Below, piece after piece: positions 1-5,680 of a stretch of 24,404 nt of DNA. The position numbers and the translations under genes were made by a program. Numbering within the stretch: position 1 is the stretch's first letter; every line of letters starts with the position of its first letter. The notes beneath the pieces were generated by a model that did not search any database, was not told the DNA's origin, and saw nothing but the letters and a program-made list of their open reading frames with translations. This stretch comes from a virus, in the IMG/VR virus record IMGVR_UViG_3300044640_002987, positions 1 to 24,404 of that record; one strand, 5' to 3'.

Positions 1-844
1 CGATGCCGAACTGACTGTCGTCTTCGAACACGCCGTCGAGAAGCCTGGTCACAAAGGTTCGCACCTCGTAGCAAATGCCAGAGCGGTTGCTGCCTGCGGT
101 GGTGATCACCCAAAGAAGTGAGTTGTCACGCTTGCCGGTTCCTGTCTCCACCACGTCGTAGACGGTGCGGGTTTTGTGGGCATGCAGTTCATCAATGCAG
201 CCGAAGTGAATGTTCAAGCCATCTAGCGTCGACCCTTCAGCCGAGAGTGCTTCAAACTTGGAGCCGGTCTGCAGCACGTTCATGTTGTGCGCGCCGACGT
301 TGACAGAAAACCGGGTGCGAAAACCTTGAGACCTGCGCGCCATGGTCTGCGCATCACCAAATACGATTCGAGCCTGGTCACGGGTGGTGGCCAGGGAATA
401 GACCTCAGCCCCGCCTTCGCCGTCAGCGGCCAGCATGTACAGCGCAAGCGCAGAAGACAAGGTCGACTTGGCGTTGCCGCGTGGCACTTCAATGTACGAG
501 CGCCGAAAGCGGCGGTTGCCGTCGGGCTTGACCCAGCCAAAGACAGTGGTCAGAATGAACACTTGCCAAGGTTCCAACTTGATCGTCTCGCCTGCCAGCG
601 GCCCTTTGACATGGGGCAGCCGCTCAATGAACGCGCACAGGTTATCGGCGGGTCGGAACTCCCGTCCGTCCTTGTCGGTGAGCTTCGGGTTGAACTGGTA
701 AGGACTTGCTTTGCCTTTGAACTTTGCCAGATCGTTCAACTGTCGTTGGCATGCCCGCTGGACCCATTTGCAAGTCAGGATGTCACCGGCAACGACTGCC
801 TGCGCATACTTGCGGGCAACATCAACGTAATTCTCGGTCGCCAA
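1..844 (-). CDS. Phage terminase large subunit, 3' part cut by the window edge
   Basis: ATPase/nuclease motor that packages phage DNA into the procapsid. Reading leftwards from 844 there are 281 open codons with no stop before the edge. Walker A is PRGNAKS at about residues 121-127 and Walker B is FGCIDELH with the acidic pair at 218-219, the layout of Terminase_1-type (HK97/YmfN-like) large subunits. The C-terminal nuclease domain lies outside the window. The start is set by an in-frame TGA two codons upstream, so the first usable codon is TTG at 844-842. It lies 9 bases after the small-subunit stop, so the two are surely co-transcribed. Its position after a P27-type small subunit and an HNH nuclease fits a cos-packaging phage. 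The family is certain; the exact start is less so because TTG has no strong Shine-Dalgarno. Confidence 0.93.
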   Translation of the reverse strand, partial: MATENYVDVARKYAQAVVAGDILTCKWVQRACQRQLNDLAKFKGKASPYQFNPKLTDKDGREFRPADNLCAFIERLPHVKGPLAGETIKLEPWQVFILTTVFGWVKPDGNRRFRRSYIEVPRGNAKSTLSSALALYMLAADGEGGAEVYSLATTRDQARIVFGDAQTMARRSQGFRTRFSVNVGAHNMNVLQTGSKFEALSAEGSTLDGLNIHFGCIDELHAHKTRTVYDVVETGTGKRDNSLLWVITTAGSNRSGICYEVRTFVTRLLDGVFEDDSQFGI

Positions 845-853
845 AGTTCAGTC

Positions 854-1312
854 TCAGCCTGCAATATCCGCCCAAGGATCGAGATCAATCTCGGTCTCTG
901 TGGGTTGTGTGATCCGCGAACGTGAAGCAGGCGTAAATCCCATCTCCACCGCTGCCTTGGTCATGATCTGGGCCTGCTTGTTCGCAATGGCCAGGTACGG
1001 CGACTGCATTGGCACTCCGGTGTTCGGCGCTTTGATCAATAGGCCAGTTTTGGTAATGCCGATCTGAGCCTTGCGGTACAAATCCGCAGCGCAGGACCAG
1101 ACTTCCAGCACCGACATATCGAGTTTGCGCAGCAAATGTTCAGGCGCGCTCTCAATGGCATAACGCCAGGCCTGCTTGGCACCATCTGACATGTACTCGG
1201 GCGGTGCAACCAGATCCCCTTGAGGCTGTGGCTCATGCGGGTTGGTCCTGCACTTTTGCAGGGTTCCCCTGAGCTTTTTGATCTCCGTGGGGAGCGGCTT
1301 TCTTCCGGCCAT
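854..1312 (-). CDS. Phage terminase small subunit, P27 family
   Basis: DNA-recognition subunit of the packaging terminase, 152 aa. The N-terminus MAGRKPLPTEIKKLRGT, followed shortly by NPHEPQP, is the standard opening of the P27/Terminase_4 family. A helical middle (about 45-85) and a C-terminal stretch ending in DLDPWADI complete it. The length is normal for the family. The ATG has GGAAG about 5 bases upstream. It lies between the HNH gene and the large subunit on the same strand, the usual HNH-TerS-TerL order. No defect seen. Confidence 0.93.
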   Translation of the reverse strand: MAGRKPLPTEIKKLRGTLQKCRTNPHEPQPQGDLVAPPEYMSDGAKQAWRYAIESAPEHLLRKLDMSVLEVWSCAADLYRKAQIGITKTGLLIKAPNTGVPMQSPYLAIANKQAQIMTKAAVEMGFTPASRSRITQPTETEIDLDPWADIAG

Positions 1313-1426
1313 TAATCTTCCGTTCTGGGGGACCCCCCCTTGGTTTCAATTTGCACGCGCAAAAATCTCGGCAGGCGCACGCATCTTTGGCCGCCGTCTG
1401 TAGAGATTCAGACCCCCTAGGGGGCG
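1313..1426. other. GC-rich palindromic gap between HNH and terS; candidate cos region
   Basis: Non-coding gap of 114 bases. It contains two short GC-rich palindromes: five G, A, five C at 1327-1337 (the C run continues to 1339) and CCCCCTAGGGGG at 1413-1424. In several HNH-TerS-TerL phages the cohesive-end site lies next to these genes, so this is a plausible cos. That is inference from position and symmetry; the cut positions cannot be read from sequence alone. A simple transcription signal is an alternative. Confidence 0.35.
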
Positions 1427-1792
1427 TCAGCTGCGCCGTGCGGTCTCTCGCGCCGTCTTTCGGTTGTGACATGAGACGCAAAGGCCTTGCAGGTTCACCC
1501 AATCAAAGCGCTCACCGTCGTCCTTGAGCGGCCTGATGTGGTCAGCAACCTTGGCAGCCACCACCAGTCCAGTCGCCTTGCAAGCCACACACAACGGGTG
1601 TTCTCGCAGGAATGCGGCACGCACCTCACGCCAGCGCACTGACTGGTAAAAGCCCACCTCGGCATCAAAGCCACGCCTGGCTCGCCCGTAGTCCCGGTGC
1701 ACTTGGGTACGGTGTTGATCGCAGTAGCCCGGTTTGTCCAGCACCAACGCACAGGCGGGATGTCGGCAGGGTGTTGGAGCACTGCGGGGCAT
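1427..1792 (-). CDS. HNH endonuclease, phage packaging type
   Basis: Small metal-dependent nuclease, 121 aa, of the type that works with terminase during packaging in HK97-like phages. The HNH fold is clear: structural zinc cysteines C68/C71 and C105/C108, catalytic D84-H85 in VADHIRPL, N100, and H109-N110 in CVSCHNRKT. An extra N-terminal C-x4-C-x9-C-x2-H cluster (C9, C14, C24, H27) looks like a second zinc site. ATG at 1792; no good Shine-Dalgarno is visible. It is transcribed toward the terminase genes and separated from them by the possible cos region. Confidence 0.92.
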   Translation of the reverse strand: MPRSAPTPCRHPACALVLDKPGYCDQHRTQVHRDYGRARRGFDAEVGFYQSVRWREVRAAFLREHPLCVACKATGLVVAAKVADHIRPLKDDGERFDWVNLQGLCVSCHNRKTARETARRS

Positions 1793-1921
1793 GGCGGCTT
1801 GTTATTGGCTTATTGCCAACTCTTTCAAAAAACCAATCGCAAATGATGCAGATAAAGCTTGGCTTCACTGGGAATCAGAGCGTTCATAGGAACGTCATCA
1901 ACAACCCAAGGAGCTTTGCAA

Positions 1922-2128
1922 ATGACCTACACCACACAGTTCACCGTCGATGAGGTCGGGTTCATCCAGATCGCACTAACCAAGGTGCTGGCAGCCGCCG
2001 CACGCGGCGAACTTGACCTCAACCTGCTGGCCCGCGAGGAGCTGGCCTCACGCGGCCTTAACACACAAGGCGAGTGGGTCGGCTTTGACCGCGCTCGCCA
2101 GATTCACAAGGTGGGGGGAGCCAAGTGA
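1922..2128 (+). CDS. Small conserved protein of unknown function (68 aa)
   Basis: First gene of a three-gene plus-strand island inside an otherwise minus-strand phage region. The ATG at 1922 is chosen over the upstream in-frame one at 1859 because AAGGAG ends 8 bases before it. The protein begins MTYTTQFTVDEVGF and carries the stretch ELDLNLLAREELASRGL followed by WVGFDRARQIH. I recognise this as a pattern seen in small accessory proteins of proteobacterial phages and plasmids but cannot name a function. It overlaps the next ORF by 4 bases (ATGA), so the two are translationally coupled. Function unknown. Confidence 0.72.
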   Translation: MTYTTQFTVDEVGFIQIALTKVLAAAARGELDLNLLAREELASRGLNTQGEWVGFDRARQIHKVGGAK

Positions 2129-2316
2129 TGGACGCCAAAACATTGGAGCGTCTGCTCAACCAAATCGCCGCAGAACATCTGCACATCGACACGCTGGCAA
2201 CACGCAACAGCGACCGACTGGACTTTCATGAAGTCAGCGTCTGGGGCCTCAAAGAAGCCCTGCAAGCCGCATTCACGGCTGGCCAGCAATCCAAACAAAC
2301 AACTCAACCAAACTGA
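2125..2316 (+). CDS. Small conserved protein, DUF6900-like (63 aa)
   Basis: 63 aa with the pattern LLNQIAAEHLHIDTLATRNSD, then LDFHEVSVWGLKEALQAAF and AG. This resembles the small family I remember as DUF6900; the family number is from memory and may be off. Two adjacent methionines open it, at 2125 and 2128; the first overlaps the stop of the preceding gene as ATGA and GGGGGAG lies upstream. Its TGA shares bases with an upstream ATG of the next gene, so all three island genes form one operon. No membrane segment or signal peptide. No known function. Confidence 0.7.
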   Translation: MMDAKTLERLLNQIAAEHLHIDTLATRNSDRLDFHEVSVWGLKEALQAAFTAGQQSKQTTQPN

Positions 2317-2330
2317 TGTCGGAGATCAAC

Positions 2331-2804
2331 ATGAAACTCACACCCAGCCAAACCTTGCTTCTCAACGCTGCAGGCAGCCATCCTCAGCATGTGTTGACCG
2401 ACTTCCCGCCCAACCTCAAAGGTGGTGCGTTGATCAAGGTGCTGACCAGCCTTGGCAATGAAGGCCTGATCCGCCCGCACAGCAAAGGCGCTGCGGGTTC
2501 AACCCGCTTTGCCCTCACCACCGCAGGGTTGAAGGCCATTGGCATTGAGCCACCGGTCAAATCCAAACGCGAAGGTAGCAAGCAGTCGGTGCTCATCGAT
2601 CTGATGAAGCGCCCAGAAGGTGCAACCCTTCCGCAAATGGTGGAGGCCACAGGCTGGCAAGCGCACACGGTGCGCGGATGCATGGCCGGGACTTTGAAAA
2701 AGAAACTGGGCCTGACCATCGACTCCGTCAAGGAGAGCGGTGGTGAGCGGGTCTACAGGGTCTCACCCTCCAGCTCGCTCCCCACAACATCCAAAACAGA
2801 CTGA
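2331..2804 (+). CDS. DUF3489 domain protein (157 aa)
   Basis: The C-terminal half matches DUF3489: a KREGSKQSVLIDLMKRPEGA stretch, then QMVEATGWQAHTVRG and a KKKLGLTI segment ending in GGERVYRV. It reads like a winged-helix DNA-binding fold. The N-terminal half, with SQTLLLNAAGSHP and ALIKVLTSLGNEGLI, looks like a second winged helix. I place the start at 2331 because GGAG lies 6 bases upstream; an ATG at 2316 overlapping the preceding stop would add five residues. The 3' end overlaps the convergent methyltransferase gene by 52 bases. DUF3489 genes often occur near DUF2924 and serine recombinases, and both are present here about 14 kb away. A regulatory role is inference. Confidence 0.85.
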   Translation: MKLTPSQTLLLNAAGSHPQHVLTDFPPNLKGGALIKVLTSLGNEGLIRPHSKGAAGSTRFALTTAGLKAIGIEPPVKSKREGSKQSVLIDLMKRPEGATLPQMVEATGWQAHTVRGCMAGTLKKKLGLTIDSVKESGGERVYRVSPSSSLPTTSKTD

Positions 2805-4036
2805 CCTTGCGGCGCAAGATCCGAAAACGCAGAGCCATCCGATTCACGGGTGGCTTTCTGTCCTGTGAAGTCCTCCCAGCGCTTGACGATCACGTCCACA
2901 TACTTGGGATCCATCTCCATGAGTCGTGCCTGTCGATTGGTTTTTTCGCAGGCAATAAGCGTGGTGCCAGAGCCGCCAAACAAGTCGATCACGATGTCAC
3001 GCGTCTTCGATGAGTTCTTAATGGCACGCTCTACCAACTCCACCGGTTTCATCGTCGGGTGCAGGTCGTTCACGCGAGGCTTGTTGTAATTCCAAATGTC
3101 TGACTGGTCGCGGTCGCCGCACCAGAAGTGTTTAGCCCCGTCCTTCCATCCGTAAAGGATGGGCTCGTACTGGCGCTGGTAGTCGGCGCGACCGAGTGTG
3201 AAAGTGTTCTTGGCCCAGATCACAAATGTCGACCACTTGCCACCCGCATCAAGCCAGGCTTTTTGCAGTGTGTGCAACTCGGATGAGCTCATGCACACGT
3301 AGCAGGCACCTTTGGTGACTACCAACAAGTTGACACAGGCGTCATAAAGGAACTTGTAGAACCCGTCACCGAGCGCATCGTTCATGATGCGGCGGTCCTT
3401 GCCGCGCATCTTGTCTTTGGCGTTGTTGCCGTAGTCCACGTTGTAGGGTGGATCAGTGAACGCCATGTCGGCGAGTTGACCGTTCATCAGGCGCTCGACA
3501 TCAGAGAGCACTGTGGAATCACCACACAGCAAACGATGCTGACCCAAGACCCACACATCACCTGTTTTGGAAACAGGTTCGGCTGGCAATTCGGGTACTG
3601 CATCGTCTTCGGTCAGACCCGTGGTGTCGCCGTCGCCGTTGAGCAAACGCTCGAGTTCTTCGTCACCAAAGCCCATCAACTCCAGATTGAAGTCAGCCTC
3701 ATCGAGTTCGGCAATCTCAAGCTTGAGCAACTCTTCGTCCCAGCCAGCGTTTGCAGCGATGCGGTTGTCGGCCAGGATGTAGGCTTTCTTTTGAATTGCA
3801 GTGAGGTGGCCCAGCTCAATCACGGGCACTTGTGTCAGTGCAAGTTTGCGCGCAGCAGCCAAGCGGCCATGCCCTGCGATCACGCCTTTTTCGCCGTCTG
3901 TCAGGATGGGATTGGTAAAACCAAACTCGGAGATGGATGCGGCAATTTGTGCCACCTGGTCTTCGCTGTGGGTGCGGGCGTTTCGCGCATACGGGATGAG
4001 CGAATCCACCGGGACCATTCGGATCTCGGGTGTCAT
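2753..4036 (-). CDS. ParB/Srx-domain DNA methyltransferase (N4/N6, beta class)
   Basis: Two-domain protein of 427 aa. Residues 1 to about 110 form a ParB/Sulfiredoxin-like domain (SLIPYARNARTHS, GHGRLAAARKL). A methyltransferase follows with catalytic DPPY at 195-198 and the SAM-binding FGGSGTT at 353-359. Catalytic motif before SAM motif is the beta-class order for N6-adenine or N4-cytosine methylation. No restriction nuclease is adjacent, so it is an orphan phage methyltransferase, probably protecting phage DNA or adjusting host expression. ATG at 4036 matches the family start; a TTG two codons upstream is possible. A minus-strand promoter and a hairpin lie in its leader. Its tail overlaps the convergent DUF3489 gene. 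Confidence 0.93.
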   Translation of the reverse strand: MTPEIRMVPVDSLIPYARNARTHSEDQVAQIAASISEFGFTNPILTDGEKGVIAGHGRLAAARKLALTQVPVIELGHLTAIQKKAYILADNRIAANAGWDEELLKLEIAELDEADFNLELMGFGDEELERLLNGDGDTTGLTEDDAVPELPAEPVSKTGDVWVLGQHRLLCGDSTVLSDVERLMNGQLADMAFTDPPYNVDYGNNAKDKMRGKDRRIMNDALGDGFYKFLYDACVNLLVVTKGACYVCMSSSELHTLQKAWLDAGGKWSTFVIWAKNTFTLGRADYQRQYEPILYGWKDGAKHFWCGDRDQSDIWNYNKPRVNDLHPTMKPVELVERAIKNSSKTRDIVIDLFGGSGTTLIACEKTNRQARLMEMDPKYVDVIVKRWEDFTGQKATRESDGSAFSDLAPQGQSVLDVVGSELEGETL

Positions 4037-4129
4037 TGGCAAGCTTTCGGGTTGGAGCGCAGCGTGTAAGTCGACCGGTAGCGGGTACTTGCAAGCGCGA
4101 TAGATGTGAGAGGTGAAGACCCAAACAAA

Positions 4130-4159
4130 ACGCCCACAAGGCGTAAACCGTGTGGGCGT
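4130..4159 (-). terminator. Hairpin with U-tract, terminator or leader attenuator
   Basis: Perfect 9-base arms ACGCCCACA (4130-4138) and TGTGGGCGT (4151-4159) with a 12-base loop. On the minus strand the stem is followed by TTTTGTTTGGG, which makes a Rho-independent terminator for transcripts coming from the DUF6456-like/RuvC pair. A promoter-like sequence at 4179-4208 lies upstream of it, so it could also act as an attenuator in the methyltransferase leader. Confidence 0.6.
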
Positions 4160-4178
4160 AATTTGAGTGATTAGCAGA

Positions 4179-4208
4179 ATGCTACCTCTTCGATATATAC
4201 CGCGTCAA
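4179..4208 (-). promoter_or_regulatory. Candidate promoter for the ParB-methyltransferase
   Basis: Minus-strand TTGACG (4208-4203), 18-base spacer, TAGCAT (4184-4179). The expected start is near 4172, giving a leader of about 135 bases that contains the 4130-4159 hairpin. The match to the sigma-70 consensus is 5/6 and 4/6. Unproven. Confidence 0.4.
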
Positions 4209-4224
4209 TAGGTTATTTGATGAT

Positions 4225-4746
4225 TTATCGCGAGTACCCGTAATGCACCGCCAACACCCCCAAAGCGCCAACCAAAATACCCTTGGCTTCATATTGATTG
4301 AGTGATCGTCCGTTCCACCCTTCTTGGGCAGACCACTCCTTCACGCTTTGTCCCAAACCGGCCACGTGCCAGACAGCGCAACCACCGGGGCTGCTGATAC
4401 CGCCCACCGCATCGAGCGCCTCACCTAACCGCTTTCTGGCCCAAGCACAGCGCTCAGTCATCGTGTCCTGCCAATGACCGCCAGGAATGCGATCAAGCGG
4501 TGGAGAGCCCGCTGAACTTAGCTGAGCAAAGACAAATGTGCGAGAGAAGTCCTGACCCGCATCGTGCATCTGTGCCGTGATCGCGCCGTTGCGCATCAAA
4601 AGACCGAGCGAGTCGACAGTCCGAAAATGCTCGGTGCGAAAGCTGGTGCCTTCCTCCGCCTCACTGATCCACTCACCAACCCGACCGCCGGGCAGACTTA
4701 CCAAAGTGCCATGGGTCAATGGCTGTGCAACTTGCTTTTTAGCCAT
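4225..4746 (-). CDS. DUF6456-like phage protein, possible HTH (173 aa)
   Basis: The C-terminal third has RCAWARKRLGEALDAVGG, a CAVWHVAGLGQSVKEWSAQ segment and a final KGILVGALGVLAVHYG helix. That pattern resembles the DUF6456 domain found in phage and alphaproteobacterial proteins, where an HTH-like core precedes a terminal helix ending near HYG. The N-terminal 60 residues (LVSLPGGRVGEWISEAEEG) look like a beta-rich extension. The start overlaps the end of the RuvC-like gene by 8 bases, so the two are co-translated. No catalytic motif. A DNA-binding role in replication or late gene control is possible, but function is unknown. Confidence 0.68.
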   Translation of the reverse strand: MAKKQVAQPLTHGTLVSLPGGRVGEWISEAEEGTSFRTEHFRTVDSLGLLMRNGAITAQMHDAGQDFSRTFVFAQLSSAGSPPLDRIPGGHWQDTMTERCAWARKRLGEALDAVGGISSPGGCAVWHVAGLGQSVKEWSAQEGWNGRSLNQYEAKGILVGALGVLAVHYGYSR

Positions 4747-5281
4747 GGCGCACCTCCTTGCTCAAGGCGGGATCCGTACCCTGCGCCAGCGCCCAGTGCA
4801 AGAGCGCAAGAGCATCCGCCTCGTTGTCGTCGGTGACCGGGTGGCCCAGCGCTTTCATGGCCGCAATCACCTCGGCCTTGCCCGCGTTGCCCTTGCCAGT
4901 GGCATGGCGTTTGATGGTGCCCACAGGCACACCTTGGTACGGTATCTGGTGACGCTCACACCATGCGGTCAGCGTGGCCAGCAAGCCGCCGTAAACGTGC
5001 GCCGCATCTACGCCAAGGTGACAACGCACCTCTTCAAAGTAAACGGCTCCAATGGCCGCTGAATCGGTTGGTGCGTCACTCTCTGAGCCACTCAAGGCGA
5101 GCATGTCATCGAGCCAACGTCCAAAGCGCAGATAGCGCATGCCACCGCCTTCAAAGCGCTGGGACTTGAAGCTCACGAAGCCATGCGCCACAGGACCGTT
5201 TGCCGAGCGCAGCGCCCAGCCGGTGGTCGTGCCCAGGTCAAGAGCCAGGATGACGAGGCGTGGGGTTGGTTTGTTATTCAT
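4739..5281 (-). CDS. RuvC-like Holliday junction resolvase (phage)
   Basis: 180 aa RNase H-fold nuclease expected to cut branched DNA before packaging. The acidic catalytic set is visible: D15 in LALDLGTTTGWA, E83 in VYFEEV, and D152/E154/D156 in TDDNEADALALL. A GKAEVIAAMKALG helix precedes the last motif as in RuvC. ATG at 5281 has GGAGG 9 bases upstream. It overlaps the DUF6456-like gene and appears to have its own promoter at 5410-5437, separate from the long early operon. It is divergent from bacterial RuvC, so no symbol is given. Confidence 0.88.
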   Translation of the reverse strand: MNNKPTPRLVILALDLGTTTGWALRSANGPVAHGFVSFKSQRFEGGGMRYLRFGRWLDDMLALSGSESDAPTDSAAIGAVYFEEVRCHLGVDAAHVYGGLLATLTAWCERHQIPYQGVPVGTIKRHATGKGNAGKAEVIAAMKALGHPVTDDNEADALALLHWALAQGTDPALSKEVRHG

Positions 5282-5302
5282 CAGGGATTTCCTCCAAGGG
5301 TT

Positions 5303-5322
5303 CGTACAAGTTTTCTTGTGCG
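5303..5322 (-). promoter_or_regulatory. Small hairpin in the RuvC-like leader
   Basis: Arms CGTACAAG and CTTGTGCG around a TTTT loop (one T:G position) lie about 10 bases upstream of the GGAGG of the RuvC-like gene. In the minus-strand transcript this could fold and affect ribosome access. Short, so only suggestive. Confidence 0.3.
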
Positions 5323-5387
5323 ACCTGGAGGAGCACTGGCACCAAAGCCGTGTCAGGGCGGGTGCGGCTCCCTCATGTCTGTCATTT

Positions 5388-5437
5388 CCGATTTGTTCAA
5401 TCGGATGCGGTTATCAGGGCTTGCAAAAAGTCGTCAA
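5388..5437 (-). promoter_or_regulatory. Candidate promoter with overlapping operator for the RuvC-like operon
   Basis: On the minus strand TTGACG (5437-5432), 16-base spacer, GATAAC (5415-5410). The predicted start near 5403 falls inside a palindrome, CCGATT-tgttc-AATCGG at 5388-5404. A palindrome over the start site is a typical repressor site. The leader to the gene at 5281 is about 120 bases. Confidence 0.45.
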
Positions 5438-5449
5438 CAGATGACGGGG

Positions 5450-5666
5450 CTTATTTCAATACTTCATCTTTCAAAGGTGGAGTCCGGGTCTGGTGGGGTA
5501 CTTATTTCAATACTTCTTCTTTCAATTTATATACCTATGTCTCTCTCTGACCACCTCCAGGGCAGGCGTTTCGCGCGCGCGAGGATTTTTGGATGCGTAT
5601 AGGTACCCCTGTATTTATTTGTATATAGAGGCACCCCCTTTGAAAGAAGGTCGTAATTGAAAGAAG
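5450..5666. repeat. Repeat cluster with CTTCTTTCAA-type units; candidate origin or control region
   Basis: Non-coding, comparatively AT-rich. A 25-base direct repeat occurs at 5450-5474 and 5501-5525 (start-to-start 51) with few mismatches. Its last ten bases, CTTCTTTCAA, also occur inverted at 5640-5648 (TTGAAAGAA, 9 of 10 plus flanking G) and 5657-5666. Two units facing two opposite units, next to the 3' end of the primase/ATPase gene, is an arrangement seen at iteron-type origins. No ORF in this gap (5282-5680) looks coding. It could equally be a regulatory array. Confidence 0.45.
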
Positions 5667-5680
5667 TCCTCATAGACCGT

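Noticed and set aside
287-925. Long plus-strand open frame over the terminase genes
   Set aside because: Antisense to recognisable terminase coding sequence, no ribosome site, protein resembles nothing.
5450-5525. Direct repeats suggestive of a CRISPR array
   Set aside because: Only two full copies with a single 26-base interval, imperfect, no cas genes. A Cas4-like protein in the window belongs to a recombination cassette instead.
5282-5680. Short frames in the gap between RuvC-like and primase genes
   Set aside because: They read through the repeats, have no good start sites, and show no protein-like pattern.
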